64,000 nucleotides of DNA from an uncultured Gammaproteobacteria bacterium (GCA_947259395.1 CAMYMN010000001.1:62001-126000), one strand, 5' to 3'. Shown: positions 1-10,685, counted from the first letter of the stretch. Program-made: numbers and translations. The notes: a model not told the origin generated them from the letters alone.

Positions 1-846
1 ATTCGTCTCCTCGATGCCAGCGGCGCCGAACTGGGATTGGAGAACCTTGGGTTCGAAACATTTCAAAAAGAACATTATCTGGAAGCGATCAAAAGACCCT
101 ATGGCATGATCTTGGTGACTGGACCCACCGGTAGCGGTAAAACGGTCACGCTGTACACGGCGCTTGATATGCTCAACAAACCCGAGCGCAATATCTGTAC
201 CGTCGAAGACCCGGTGGAAATTAATGTGGCCGGAATCAATCAGGTGAATATTAACGAACGGGCCAACTTGATGTTTGCGTCAGCGTTACGGTCGTTTCTA
301 CGCCAGGATCCGGATGTCATCATGGTCGGTGAGATCCGGGATCTGGAAACCGCTGATATCGCCGTCAAGGCCTCGCAGACGGGCCATCTCGTTTTGTCCA
401 CTTTGCACACCAATGACGCGCCCTCTACGCTCACGCGGCTGCTCAATATGGGCGTGGCGCCGTTCAACATCGCCTCTGCCGTCCATCTCATCATCGCGCA
501 ACGTTTGGTGCGACGCCTGTGTGAGGCGTGCAAGAAGCCCTTGGAGATTCCAGAGAAGGCCTTGTTGGCGTCTGGATTCGAGGAGCACGAAATCGACGAC
601 CTGCAAATGTTTGAACCAGGAGGGTGTGATGCGTGCACAGAAGGCTATCGGGGACGTGTCGCTGTGTTTCAAGTGATGCCGGTTTCCGAGCAGATGGGCA
701 ACATCATTATGGAAGGATGCACCGAGCATGACATCGACAATATGGCAAAGATGGAGGATGTGGTTGGTCTGCGTCGCGCGGGCCTACTCAAGGTTCAACA
801 AGGCGTCACCAGTCTGGAAGAAGTGGAAAGAGTAACGAATCTGTAA
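1..846 (+). CDS. pilB: Type IV pilus assembly ATPase PilB, C-terminal part (5' truncated by window edge)
   Basis: Reading frame is open from base 1 ([17 protein letters not shown]...); Walker [21 protein letters not shown], tetracysteine C-terminal region; followed by pilC and pilD. Confidence 0.93.
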   Translation: MRLLDASGAELGLENLGFETFQKEHYLEAIKRPYGMILVTGPTGSGKTVTLYTALDMLNKPERNICTVEDPVEINVAGINQVNINERANLMFASALRSFLRQDPDVIMVGEIRDLETADIAVKASQTGHLVLSTLHTNDAPSTLTRLLNMGVAPFNIASAVHLIIAQRLVRRLCEACKKPLEIPEKALLASGFEEHEIDDLQMFEPGGCDACTEGYRGRVAVFQVMPVSEQMGNIIMEGCTEHDIDNMAKMEDVVGLRRAGLLKVQQGVTSLEEVERVTNL

Positions 847-847
847 T

Positions 848-2065
848 ATGGCTAAACGAGCACAAAAACTGACTGAGTTTACCTGGGAAGGCACCGACGC
901 GAAGGGCCGTCGGGTCAAGGGAGACAACGAGGCACCGAGCGCCGCTTATATAAAGGCGACGTTGCGGCGGCAAGGTATCCGTCAGATCAAGGTACGGAAA
1001 AAACCACGGCCCCTATTCAGCATAGGAAGGACCGTCAAAGCAAAGGATATCACCTTCTTTACCCGCCAGTTGTCTACTATGATCAGCGCCGGTATCCCGG
1101 TAGCCCAGTCCATCGATGGCATTGCCAGAGGTCATGAAAACCCCAGTGTTCACGATTTGTTGACCTCGATCCGGCAAGAAGTGGAGTCGGGTACCAGTCT
1201 CAGCAACACGCTGATGCGTTATCCTCTGCATTTCGATCGCCTGTACACGAGTCTCGTCGCGGCGGGTGAACAATCCGGCACCCTAGACGTATTGTTAGAG
1301 AAAGTAGCGACGTACAAAGAGAAAGTCGAAGCGTTAAAGGGCAAGGTCAAAGCAGCAATGATGTATCCCATTGCGGTGCTCGTCGTTGCAGTGGTCGTCG
1401 TGGCACTGTTGTTGATCTTTGTAATCCCGCAGTTTGAGCAATTGTTCCGCAACTTCGGCGGCGAGCTGCCGACGTTAACTGCAACTATTGTAGAAATGTC
1501 TCGATGGTTTCAAAAGTGGTGGCTGTTATTTTTTGCTGGCTTGATTGGATCGATAGTTGCCATCGTGTATACGTACAGACGTTCGGCAAAAATGCAGTTT
1601 ACCGTTGACCGCATCACATTACGGCTGCCTATCTTTGGCCCGTTGTTCAAAAAGGCGACCATCGCACGTGTGGCACGAACACTCTCCACCATGTTTGGCG
1701 CCGGCGTACCGCTTGTAGATGCGCTGGAATCGGTGGCCGCGGCGTCGGGTAACCGTGTTTACCACAACGGAATAATCAACGTTCGCAATGAAGTCAGCAC
1801 CGGTCGCACCCTGGAGACATCCATGGCGCAAACCGGATTGTTTCCCAGCATGGTGCTACAGATGGTCTCCACCGGCGAGGAATCGGGCGAGTTGGAACTC
1901 ATGCTTGCGAAGGTTGCTGAATTCTATGAGCAGGAAGTCGATGACGCGGTGGCCGCATTGAGCAGTCTGATCGAACCGATTTTGATCGTGGTGCTGGGGG
2001 TGATCATCGGCACCATGGTCGTAGCCATGTACCTGCCGATCTTCAAGATGGCCGCAGTGTTCTAA
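848..2065 (+). CDS. pilC: Type II secretion/type IV pilus inner-membrane platform protein PilC
   Basis: GspF/PilC-type repeats (FTRQLSTMISAGIPV; ARTLSTMFGAGVPL), TM segments, synteny. Confidence 0.95.
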   Translation: MAKRAQKLTEFTWEGTDAKGRRVKGDNEAPSAAYIKATLRRQGIRQIKVRKKPRPLFSIGRTVKAKDITFFTRQLSTMISAGIPVAQSIDGIARGHENPSVHDLLTSIRQEVESGTSLSNTLMRYPLHFDRLYTSLVAAGEQSGTLDVLLEKVATYKEKVEALKGKVKAAMMYPIAVLVVAVVVVALLLIFVIPQFEQLFRNFGGELPTLTATIVEMSRWFQKWWLLFFAGLIGSIVAIVYTYRRSAKMQFTVDRITLRLPIFGPLFKKATIARVARTLSTMFGAGVPLVDALESVAAASGNRVYHNGIINVRNEVSTGRTLETSMAQTGLFPSMVLQMVSTGEESGELELMLAKVAEFYEQEVDDAVAALSSLIEPILIVVLGVIIGTMVVAMYLPIFKMAAVF

Positions 2066-2127
2066 GGCCTGGTGCAGCCGGTCGCGGGCAGCTGGTTTCC
2101 TCGAGCGTTCAAAACCAATAACACTTC

Positions 2128-3000
2128 GTGCTCCAAGCATTTGCGGAAAACACCCCTCTGTTTCTGATCGCCGTGGCGCTGTTGAGCCTGTTGGTTGGGA
2201 GTTTTCTCAACGTCGTGATTTATCGCGTGCCCATCATGTTGCAGCGCGCATGGCGGGAGCAGTGTCAGGAAGTCTTGGAACTGCCTGACGACAAGCCTCG
2301 TGACGCGGAGGCCTTAACCCTTCTTCGTCCGCGGTCTCAATGTCCCCACTGCGGCAATACGATTAAGGCGCATGAGAATATTCCCGTTTTGAGCTTCCTG
2401 CTTCTCAAGGGTCGGTGTTCCAAGTGCGGCAAGCGGATTTCTTGGCGTTATCCCGTTGTCGAAGCGTTAACCGCGGTGTTGTCTTTGATCGTCGCATGGC
2501 GTCTGGGTTTTACCATGTCCACGGGCTGGGCCCTGTTGCTCACGTGGTGTTTGATCGCACTTAGTTTTATCGATCTGGACCACCAGATTCTTCCCGACAA
2601 CATCACCTTGCCGGTTTTATGGCTGGGCCTGTTGGCCAATGTGTTCGGCGCATTCACGGATTTGCAGTCTGCGGTGTTAGGCGCCATCGCGGGTTATGTA
2701 TCCCTATGGTTGGTGTTTCATGGCTTCAAATTACTCACTGGAAAGGAAGGTATGGGCTTTGGCGACTTCAAGCTATTTGCGGTGTTCGGCGCCTGGTTGG
2801 GATGGCAGGCGCTGCCGCTCATCATCCTGCTGTCTGCATTCTCGGGGGCTGTTATCGGTGTCCTGCTGATCACGCTGCGCGGCCGGGATCGTGACATACC
2901 GATTCCCTTCGGGCCTTACCTGTCGGTCGCCGGCTGGATCGCGTTGCTATGGGGTGAACAGATCACCCGCGCGTATCTGCAGTTTGCCCGACTGACGTAG
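2128..3000 (+). CDS. pilD: Prepilin leader peptidase / N-methyltransferase
   Basis: CPHCGNTI..CSKCGKRISWRYP tetracysteine motif, GMGFGDFKL aspartic peptidase motif; GTG start. Confidence 0.95.
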   Translation: MLQAFAENTPLFLIAVALLSLLVGSFLNVVIYRVPIMLQRAWREQCQEVLELPDDKPRDAEALTLLRPRSQCPHCGNTIKAHENIPVLSFLLLKGRCSKCGKRISWRYPVVEALTAVLSLIVAWRLGFTMSTGWALLLTWCLIALSFIDLDHQILPDNITLPVLWLGLLANVFGAFTDLQSAVLGAIAGYVSLWLVFHGFKLLTGKEGMGFGDFKLFAVFGAWLGWQALPLIILLSAFSGAVIGVLLITLRGRDRDIPIPFGPYLSVAGWIALLWGEQITRAYLQFARLT

Positions 3001-3003
3001 CCG

Positions 3004-3600
3004 ATGCTCCGGATTGGGCTTACTGGAGGTATCGGCAGTGGAAAGACGGTGGTGTCGGATCGCTTCCGGGAACTAGGGGTCCCGGTCATCGATACCGACG
3101 AGATCGCCCATAGCCTTACGGCGCCCGCATCAGCGGCGGTGCGTGCTATCGTCCAAGAATTCGGCCCACACATCGTCCGTGACGATGAACTCGATCGAGC
3201 CGCGTTACGTGAGCAAGTCTTCAACGACGCCGAAGCACGACGCAAACTGGAGGCAATTCTACATCCACGCATCCGCGACGAAGTGAATGGACGAATGGGG
3301 GCTCTGGATGCGAATGCGCCCTATTGCGTAGTCGTGGTGCCGCTAATGGTGGAAACAAATTTTCAAGACCTGGTCGACCGGGTGCTAGTGGTCGAGGCAC
3401 CTAGTGAAAAACGCATCCAATGGCTTGAGGCGCGAAACGGAATTTCGCATAAAGGCATTCAACAGATCTTCGCCGCCCAGGCCTCTGATAAAGAGCGGGC
3501 TGCTATCGCGGACGATCTACTACGCAACGATGGAGACATTGCGCAACTTGTGCGTCGAGTGGATGACTTTCACCGGCGCTACATGGCGCTCGCCGGTTAA
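3004..3600 (+). CDS. coaE: Dephospho-CoA kinase
   Basis: MLRIGLTGGIGSGKTVVSDRF P-loop; position after pilD. Confidence 0.95.
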   Translation: MLRIGLTGGIGSGKTVVSDRFRELGVPVIDTDEIAHSLTAPASAAVRAIVQEFGPHIVRDDELDRAALREQVFNDAEARRKLEAILHPRIRDEVNGRMGALDANAPYCVVVVPLMVETNFQDLVDRVLVVEAPSEKRIQWLEARNGISHKGIQQIFAAQASDKERAAIADDLLRNDGDIAQLVRRVDDFHRRYMALAG

Positions 3601-4550
3601 TCGCTGATGTTTCTCCACAGCGCACTGACCATAGCAATGCCCTGAGCACCCGCGCGTTGTGCCTGTTGCAGGTCTTTGCGCCGCATCCCCCCGAGTGCAT
3701 ATACCGGCAGATCGGCCGCTGCACACATGGCGCCAAACCGACCCCAGCCCAATGGCACAGCCCCGGGATGGGAAGCGGTCCTGGAGACTGGGCCGAGCAC
3801 CACAAAATCCGCATTGATACGTTTGGCCATCACAATATCGGCCTCGTTATGACAAGATGCCGCTACCCAGAAACGGTCGCAAAGCGGCCGCCGATCACAT
3901 GTCTGTAATCGTGACGACGTGAGATGAATTCCATCGACATCCAGTTCCACCACCGTGTCCGCGCTGGCGTTTAACAATACCTTGGCCTTACGGCCGCGGG
4001 ACTTGGCTAGAACTTCGCCGACGAACTCCCGCAGTTCCAGGTACGGCATAGATTTTTCCCGCACCTGAATGAGTCCGCCATGCTCCAAGAGCGTATCCAG
4101 GCGCGACAAGATCCGCTCACGTCCGAATCTTTGTGCATCGGTAATCAGGTACCGCGATGGTAGCTGCAAGCTACGCACGATAGTCTTATTACCTTCCAAA
4201 AAATCGACCTGGTGAAGATCCGGGGGCTTCAGCCATTGCAGCGCTTGTCCCTCGCGTCCCTCGGGAATGCCGTCATAGCTCAACACCCGCAACACGTTGA
4301 GCGTGATGCGCCGGTCGGGATAATCGTGTTGCACTGAAACCCACGGCTCCGCCCGACCAACACGTATTCCCAACTCCTCCTGTAATTCGCGCCGCAAAGC
4401 CTGTCTCACAGTCTCATCGCGCTTCAGTTTACCACCGGGGAATTCCCATTTGCCGCTGTGGTGGTCCGGATATTTACGCTGAGCGATGAGAATCCTTCCT
4501 TCGTCATCGGTCAGAATGCCGGCAGCAACCTCGACCCGGTTAGCCGGCAT
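3597..4550 (-). CDS. Nudix (MutT-like) hydrolase fused to a thiamine-phosphate-synthase-like domain
   Basis: Nudix box GGKLKRDETVRQALRRELQEELGI; C-terminal TIM-barrel ThiE-like segment (VLNAS..VDGIHLTSSRL...GPVSRTASHPG..GWGRF...PVYALGGM). Start codon lies inside a repeat end (see findings). Confidence 0.9.
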   Translation of the reverse strand: MPANRVEVAAGILTDDEGRILIAQRKYPDHHSGKWEFPGGKLKRDETVRQALRRELQEELGIRVGRAEPWVSVQHDYPDRRITLNVLRVLSYDGIPEGREGQALQWLKPPDLHQVDFLEGNKTIVRSLQLPSRYLITDAQRFGRERILSRLDTLLEHGGLIQVREKSMPYLELREFVGEVLAKSRGRKAKVLLNASADTVVELDVDGIHLTSSRLQTCDRRPLCDRFWVAASCHNEADIVMAKRINADFVVLGPVSRTASHPGAVPLGWGRFGAMCAAADLPVYALGGMRRKDLQQAQRAGAQGIAMVSALWRNISD

Positions 4551-4796
4551 ACTGCACCAAGGGTCCCGCGCCTATTCTTGCCAAGCAACTTGGAACATTA
4601 AGTGTCGCCATTTCTGGATGAGACACTGCAGATTTCTTCGACGCGGCCCAGGAATAGGGACGGGATAGCCCCGCGACTATTCTTGCCAAAAAACTTTGAG
4701 TATCGAATGTCGTCACTTCATTGCAGCGACCGTGCGGATCTTCCCAGCGCATACCATGAATAGTCGCGGGGCGTCTTGGCACGATATGCGGGTTAA
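4539..4796. repeat. Inverted-repeat-bounded modular intergenic element, copy 1 (two P modules)
   Basis: Left TTAGCCGGCATACTGCACCAAG vs reverse complement of right end TTAACCCGCATATCGTGCCAAG; internal GCCCCGCGACTATTC (4668-4682) / GAATAGTCGCGGGGC (4758-4772) perfect inverted repeat. Confidence 0.75.
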
Positions 4797-6013
4797 GTGC
4801 GGTATTCGGCATTAATACGCACATAGTCGGTCGATAGATCGCTAGTCCAAATCTTCGCCTGCTCATCGCCAACGCCCAGATCTACAGACACCAGCAACTC
4901 CTCATTCGCCATCGCCGACTGACCGAGCGCCTCGGTATATGTCGGCGCCACTTCACCGCCGGCGACAACAGCTTGGTTGTTGATGCGAATACCCACCTTG
5001 CGAATATCGAGATTCGGCACCCTCGAACGCCCCACCGCCGCAAGCAGTCGCCCCCAATTGGGGTCGCTGGCGTAAAAGGCAGTCTTCACCAGGGGGGAAT
5101 GGGCAATCGTATGGGCCACTCGTAAACAGTCCGCTTCGCTCGCGCCGCCGGTCACTTCAAGCTCGACAAATTTTGTGGCGCCTTCTGCGTCGCGGACGAT
5201 GGCCTGGGCCAACGTTTTGGCTACCGAAGTAAGCGCGTCGGCGAATTCAGGATACTCCGGATGGTCCACCGTGGTGATCGATGGCTGACTCACGGCACCG
5301 GTGGCGAGGATGACGCACGCGTCGTTGGTGGATGTATCGCCATCGATCGTGATCCGATTAAAGCTCTGCGCCATCGCCTGCTCCAGACACGCCTGTAACA
5401 CGCTACGCGTCACCGACGCGTCTGTGGCAATGTAGGCCAGCATCGTCGCCATGTCCGGGCAGATCATTCCCGAGCCCTTTGCGATACCGGTAATGGTGAC
5501 GACTTGCCCGCCGAGGATGGTCTGCACCGAGACACCCTTAGGCACTGTATCGGTAGTCATGATCGCGTGCGCCGCAAGCAGCCAACCATCAGCCCGTAAC
5601 CGTTCGCTACATTGGCGCACACCCGCAACCATACGATCGACCGGCAACCGTTCGCCGATTACCCCGGTAGAGAACGGCAGCACCTGCTCCGGCGCCACAT
5701 TCAGTTGTTTGGCCACCTCCTGGCAGATCAGTTGAGCGTCGTGGTATCCGTTCTCCCCAGTTCCGGCATTTGCACAACCGCTGTTAATGACCAGCGCCCG
5801 CGGCGATTGAGCCTCGAGGTGATCGTGGGCCAGCCTTACCGGCGCTGCCACAAACCGATTTTGGGTAAACACCGATGCGACCTGGGTTCCCGGTGAGCAC
5901 TCCAGCAATGCAACATCGTCTCGTTCCGATTGGCGAATCGCAGCGCACGCGGTCCCCCAACGAACGCCGGCCACCGGCAGCAGAGTCTCAGGAGCACGCA
6001 GTCCGACCGGCAA
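4793..6013 (-). CDS. argJ: Bifunctional ornithine acetyltransferase / N-acetylglutamate synthase ArgJ
   Basis: ArgJ-like throughout, including the KGSGMICPDMATMLAYIATDA autocleavage region. The listed ORF start (6196) is inflated by repeat DNA; a TTG at 6013 (M-PVGLRAPETLLPVAG) fits the conserved N-terminus. Confidence 0.9.
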   Translation of the reverse strand: MPVGLRAPETLLPVAGVRWGTACAAIRQSERDDVALLECSPGTQVASVFTQNRFVAAPVRLAHDHLEAQSPRALVINSGCANAGTGENGYHDAQLICQEVAKQLNVAPEQVLPFSTGVIGERLPVDRMVAGVRQCSERLRADGWLLAAHAIMTTDTVPKGVSVQTILGGQVVTITGIAKGSGMICPDMATMLAYIATDASVTRSVLQACLEQAMAQSFNRITIDGDTSTNDACVILATGAVSQPSITTVDHPEYPEFADALTSVAKTLAQAIVRDAEGATKFVELEVTGGASEADCLRVAHTIAHSPLVKTAFYASDPNWGRLLAAVGRSRVPNLDIRKVGIRINNQAVVAGGEVAPTYTEALGQSAMANEELLVSVDLGVGDEQAKIWTSDLSTDYVRINAEYRT

Positions 6014-6023
6014 GATTACGTAC

Positions 6024-6299
6024 CCTTGCCCCGATATTGCACCGAGGATCCCGGATGATGGCGAAGGGATCGGGCGGCTGGACGCCGCGCTGGAGCGAAA
6101 TTCATAGCCGTAGCTATGAGTTGAGTGAAGCGCAAGTGCAGGCGTTCGAGACCGAGCCAGCACCGTGATAGCCCCGCGACTATTCTTGCCAAGCAATATT
6201 GAGCATCTAAGGTGGTCATTTCATTGCAACGACGGTGCGGGTCTCTCCGGTGCATATCAAGAATAGTCGCGGGGCGCCTTGGTGCAATATCGGGGCTAA
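6024..6299. repeat. Inverted-repeat-bounded modular intergenic element, copy 2 (S + P modules)
   Basis: Perfect 16-bp outer IR GCCCCGATATTGCACC (6028-6043) / GGTGCAATATCGGGGC (6281-6296); perfect 18-bp nested IR GCCCCGCGACTATTCTTG (6171-6188) / CAAGAATAGTCGCGGGGC (6258-6275); CATAGCCGTAGCTATG hairpin (6103-6118). Confidence 0.85.
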
Positions 6300-9010
6300 G
6301 CGTTGAGCCGGCCGTGGCAGTGTTTATATTTCTTTCCTGAACCGCATGGACACGGTTCGTTGCGACCGATCTTGCGCCCTTCGCGAACATAGGGCTTGGG
6401 CGGAGCCTGGACCGCCACGTCACCGGTATCCTGTGACTCAGCCAGGGGCTGGTCACGCATTTCCGGGTGAACAAACTCCATCCGCTGCTGGGTGCGTTGT
6501 TGCGCCTCCAGTTCCTCAACCTCGTCCTCGGTGCGGATTTGTATCTTGGACAGGATGGTGATCACATCGTGCTTCACTCGGCCCAACAGGTCCTGGAACA
6601 TCTCAAAGGCTTCACGTTTATATTCTTGTTTCGGGTTTTTTTGCGCGTAACCACGCAGCCCGATTCCTTGTCGCAAATGGTCCATGGACGCGAGGTGCTC
6701 TTTCCATTGGGAGTCCAGTACTTGTAGCATGACTGCCTTTTCTAAATGACGTATGACCGGTTCTCCGACTTCCTGTGTCTTAGCCGTATAGGCGTTGGCA
6801 ATCTCTGTTGCAATTCGCTCACGCAGCGTCTCTTCGTGTAATTCCGGGTCTTCCTCTAACCAGCGTTTAATCGCCAAGGGAATTCCGAACTCACCTTCCA
6901 AATCATGTTCCAGGCCATCGATATCCCATTGCTCCTCCAGACTCTGCGGCGGAACGCTGCGATTAATGACATTGGTAATAACATCCTGGCGCATGACCTC
7001 GACGCTCTCGGATATATCCTCAATATCCATGAGCCGATTTCGCTCTTCGTAAACAATCTTTCGCTGTTCGTTCGCCACATCGTCGTATTCGAGCAGCTGT
7101 TTGCGGATGTCGAAATTTCGGCCTTCGACCTTGCGTTGGGCGTTCTCGATGGCACGGGTTACCCAAGGATGCTCGATTGCTTCGCCTTCCTCCATGCCGA
7201 GCTTCTGCATTAGTCCGGAAACACGTTCGGAACCAAAGATACGCATCAGATTGTCTTCTAGCGACAAGTAGAAACGAGACGAACCGGGATCACCCTGCCG
7301 ACCGGAGCGCCCGCGAAGCTGATTATCGATACGCCGTGACTCATGCCGCTCAGTGCCAACGACATGCAGGCCACCGGCCGCAACGACTTGCTCGTGGCGT
7401 ATCTGCCACGCGTCACGCGCCTGCTGTTTTGCTTCCTGATCCTCACCCAGGCCCTTGAGCTCCATTTCCAGGTTGCCTCCTAGCACGATGTCGGTACCGC
7501 GACCGGCCATATTGGTAGCAATAGTGATCGCCCCGGGGCTTCCGGCCTGGGTTATAATTTGCGCTTCCTTTTCATGATGTTTGGCGTTCAAGACTTGGTG
7601 ATCCAGTTTTTCTTCGCTCAGCAAGCCCGACAACACCTCGGAAGCCTCGATCGACGCGGTGCCTAGCAGCACCGGTTGACCGCGTTCGTGAGATTCACGA
7701 ACACCACCGACAATGGCGGTGAACTTTTCCTGTATGGTTCGATAAACCAAATCCGAGTGGTCCGCCCGGATCATTTCCTGATCGGTGGGGATCACCACGA
7801 CTTCCAGCCCATAGATCTGCTGAAATTCAGCGGCCTCGGTATCGGCGGTACCGGTCATGCCGGCGAGCTTGCCGTACAGGCGGAAGTAGTTTTGAAATGT
7901 GATTGACGCCAAGGTCTGGTTTTCTTGTTGCACCTTGGCGCCTTCTTTGGCCTCCACGGCTTGGTGCAGCCCTTCGGACCAACGCCGACCCGGCATCATG
8001 CGACCGGTGAACTCATCGATTATGATCACTTGATCGTCGCGAACGATATAGTCAATATCTTTTTGAAACAGCGTGTGCGCGCGCAAGGCGGCATTCAAAT
8101 GATGCAACAATGAGATATTCGCTACGTCGTATAGGCTGCTGCCCTCCGACAATAACCCGACCTCGGTCAGCAGATGTTCTGACGTTTCGTGCCCCTGTTC
8201 GGTGAGAAATACCTGCTTATTTTTCTCATCCACACTGTAATCGCCGGGCCCGTCTTCCACCTCCTGGCGGGTCAACCTGGGGATGATCGTGTTCATCTTG
8301 CCGTACAGATCGGTACTTTCTTCGGCAGGCCCCGAAATGATCAGCGGTGTCCGCGCTTCATCGATAAGGATCGAGTCGACCTCATCGACAATCGCGTAGT
8401 GAAGCCCGCGTTGTGCCCGGTCCTCGGCAGAGAATGCCATGTTGTCGCGAAGGTAGTCGAAGCCAAATTCGTTGTTGGTGCCGTATACTATATCCGCTGC
8501 GTAGGCTTCGCGTTTAGAGATCGGATCCTGGCCGGTGGTGATAACACCGACAGTGAGTCCCAAGAACTTGTATATCTCGCCCATCCATTCGGCGTCGCGG
8601 CGCGCCAGATAATCGTTGACAGTCACAATATGTACAGACTGTCCGGCTAGACTATTTAAATAAGCCGGTAACGTCGCTACCAGCGTTTTACCCTCGCCGG
8701 TGCGCATCTCGGCGATCTTGCCCTCGTGCAGAACCATTCCACCGATAATCTGCACATCGAAGTGCCGCATGTCCAAGGTACGCTTAGCGGCCTCCCGCAC
8801 CACCGCAAACGCCTCCGGTAACAACGCCTCCACCGTCTCTCCTTGCTCTATACGGTCGCGAAATTCGCTCGTCTTGGCGGACAATTCGCTGTCTGATAGT
8901 GCGCTCACCGAGGGTTCCTGCGCATTCACCTCGCTGACGGTCTTCGACATCTGTCGGATCAATCTTTCATTTCGAGTACCAAAGACTTTTTGCAATAACG
9001 ATCCGATCAT
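6296..9010 (-). CDS. secA: Preprotein translocase ATPase SecA
   Basis: Full-length 904 aa; [33 protein letters not shown]-terminal zinc motif [14 protein letters not shown]. Confidence 0.98.
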   Translation of the reverse strand: MIGSLLQKVFGTRNERLIRQMSKTVSEVNAQEPSVSALSDSELSAKTSEFRDRIEQGETVEALLPEAFAVVREAAKRTLDMRHFDVQIIGGMVLHEGKIAEMRTGEGKTLVATLPAYLNSLAGQSVHIVTVNDYLARRDAEWMGEIYKFLGLTVGVITTGQDPISKREAYAADIVYGTNNEFGFDYLRDNMAFSAEDRAQRGLHYAIVDEVDSILIDEARTPLIISGPAEESTDLYGKMNTIIPRLTRQEVEDGPGDYSVDEKNKQVFLTEQGHETSEHLLTEVGLLSEGSSLYDVANISLLHHLNAALRAHTLFQKDIDYIVRDDQVIIIDEFTGRMMPGRRWSEGLHQAVEAKEGAKVQQENQTLASITFQNYFRLYGKLAGMTGTADTEAAEFQQIYGLEVVVIPTDQEMIRADHSDLVYRTIQEKFTAIVGGVRESHERGQPVLLGTASIEASEVLSGLLSEEKLDHQVLNAKHHEKEAQIITQAGSPGAITIATNMAGRGTDIVLGGNLEMELKGLGEDQEAKQQARDAWQIRHEQVVAAGGLHVVGTERHESRRIDNQLRGRSGRQGDPGSSRFYLSLEDNLMRIFGSERVSGLMQKLGMEEGEAIEHPWVTRAIENAQRKVEGRNFDIRKQLLEYDDVANEQRKIVYEERNRLMDIEDISESVEVMRQDVITNVINRSVPPQSLEEQWDIDGLEHDLEGEFGIPLAIKRWLEEDPELHEETLRERIATEIANAYTAKTQEVGEPVIRHLEKAVMLQVLDSQWKEHLASMDHLRQGIGLRGYAQKNPKQEYKREAFEMFQDLLGRVKHDVITILSKIQIRTEDEVEELEAQQRTQQRMEFVHPEMRDQPLAESQDTGDVAVQAPPKPYVREGRKIGRNEPCPCGSGKKYKHCHGRLNA

Positions 9011-9130
9011 TCCTAATCCTTACCTCACTCTAAACAAAAATAGCTATCACAAGGGGTTAGTATGAAGGGTAATGGACCCAATGAAAACTCATTGAATCTT
9101 CGAATTGAACCAACGTCGTTGCCGGGGAAT

Positions 9131-10087
9131 TTACGAACGAGCGCGGGAGGCTTTCAGATAGCGCCGCGGATTTACCGTCTGGTTGTTTAATAACACCTCG
9201 AAATGCAAGTGAGGCCCGGTGGAGCGGCCACTGTTGCCTACAACCGCAACCACTTGGCCTTTTTCGACGCGTTCTCCGACCTGCACCACCGTTGCCAAGG
9301 CATGAGCATATCGCGTCGTATATCCGTTACCATGATTAATCTCCACCATCAGCCCGTAGCCGACCTCGATCCCGGCGTGGGTGACAATGCCGGCGGCGAC
9401 GGCCTTGATGGAGCTTCCGGCCTTGCCGGCGATATCCACACCGCCATGAAAGTCACGACGGCCATTGAAAGGATCGGTGCGGAAACCATATCTTGACGAT
9501 AACCAGCCCCCTTCCACCGGCCAACCTCGAGGAAATTGCCGTTTATGTAATGTCCGGTCCATCATCAGTGATCGCAAGATATTGAGTTCCTCGTACTTCT
9601 CCTGCAGGCGCTTGTCCAAACGGTCAAGAGCATGGATGAAATCGGTCCGCGATTGATTTTGACCTGCGATGGAAGACTCCGGCCCGCCCAGCGCCGGCTC
9701 TTCGTTAAAACTGAATTCGTTGGAATCTAGGCCCGCCATTTCCGTCAAGCGCTGTCCCAGGGCATTAATCCGGGATACCTGCGCCTGGAGGCGGCCGAGA
9801 TTGCGTCCCAGCGCGTTGAGATGGTTTTCTACCTCGGATTTTGCCTTCGCGACTTGGGTTCTTTGCTCCTGAATTCCGCTCTCGATCAGACGTGCGTAGT
9901 ACTGATAGTCCGGTGTTTGGCTCGCGGAGCCGGCGAGTTGGCGGCTGGATTTCAAGTAGTATCCGGCGACCGCGGATAGCACAGGTAGTACAATAAACAC
10001 CGATATCATCAGCAACGTCACTTTGCGGCGCGTGAGACTGGTGCTGTGGCGTTTACCGGTACCGCTGGGAACGATGATAATACGCAT
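9131..10087 (-). CDS. M23-family peptidoglycan peptidase (membrane anchored)
   Basis: RTDPFNGRRDFHGGVDIAG...GNSGRSTGPHLHFEVLLNNQTVNP LytM motifs; N-terminal TM; between secA and lpxC. Confidence 0.92.
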   Translation of the reverse strand: MRIIIVPSGTGKRHSTSLTRRKVTLLMISVFIVLPVLSAVAGYYLKSSRQLAGSASQTPDYQYYARLIESGIQEQRTQVAKAKSEVENHLNALGRNLGRLQAQVSRINALGQRLTEMAGLDSNEFSFNEEPALGGPESSIAGQNQSRTDFIHALDRLDKRLQEKYEELNILRSLMMDRTLHKRQFPRGWPVEGGWLSSRYGFRTDPFNGRRDFHGGVDIAGKAGSSIKAVAAGIVTHAGIEVGYGLMVEINHGNGYTTRYAHALATVVQVGERVEKGQVVAVVGNSGRSTGPHLHFEVLLNNQTVNPRRYLKASRARS

Positions 10088-10129
10088 AAGTTGACGCGAT
10101 CGTTTATCTATATAATCAGTGATTCACCC

Positions 10130-10585
10130 ATGTCGCCGACAACAAAAACCAAGACCTTTCAATCCGTGGCGGCTCTGCTCGCAACCCGTCACACCGCAGG
10201 TGTCTCATTATCGGGCCTCATAAAGCAACTCAAAAAGGTCCAAGATATCTGGACCGCCGTCGTATCCGCCGACTTCGCCGAACACAGTCGACCTACATTC
10301 TACGCGAATGGCCGGTTAACCATATCCGCTGATTCACCGGTCTGGGCCAACAGCATCCGGCATAACCAAACTTCCCTCGTCCAGCGGCTCCGTCAGCATG
10401 GGTTGCGCGAAGTCGAAAGCATTCAGATTCGCGTGCTGCCATCAGATCAACAGCGGCGACGCGCTCCGGTACGCCGCAAAAATCCTTCACCCGGCATGCA
10501 ACAGGTAATCCAGAGCACTGCCTTGGGAATCCAAGACATAGAGCTTAGAACCGCCTTAATAAAGCTTAGCAAAATAGTCCGCTAA
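10130..10585 (+). CDS. DUF721 / DciA-like protein (predicted replicative helicase loading factor)
   Basis: MSPTTKTKTFQSVAALL...WTAVVSADFAEHSRPTFYANGRLTISADSPVWANSIRHNQTSLVQRL is DUF721-like; divergent from the M23 peptidase as commonly seen next to lpxC/secA. Confidence 0.75.
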   Translation: MSPTTKTKTFQSVAALLATRHTAGVSLSGLIKQLKKVQDIWTAVVSADFAEHSRPTFYANGRLTISADSPVWANSIRHNQTSLVQRLRQHGLREVESIQIRVLPSDQQRRRAPVRRKNPSPGMQQVIQSTALGIQDIELRTALIKLSKIVR

Positions 10586-10652
10586 AGTTAGGCACACAGG
10601 CAAACGCTGTGGCCTTTAATCCACGCTATGCTGACACTGTCACCCCGATGAT

Positions 10653-10681
10653 GGCTTTGGCGGCGCGTGCCGGCCAAAGCG
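10653..10681 (-). terminator. Candidate hairpin/terminator downstream of lpxC
   Basis: GCTTTGGC (10654-10661) ... GCCAAAGC (10673-10680) inverted repeat just past the lpxC stop; no clear T-run. Confidence 0.35.
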
Positions 10682-10685
10682 TGGT

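Noticed and set aside
4540-4872. 110-aa minus-strand ORF (PRRPATIHGMRWEDPHGRCNEVTTFDTQSFLARIVAGLSR) and the similar segment in 6016-6519
   Set aside because: Similarity between them is explained by the shared P module of the repeat, not by a conserved protein.
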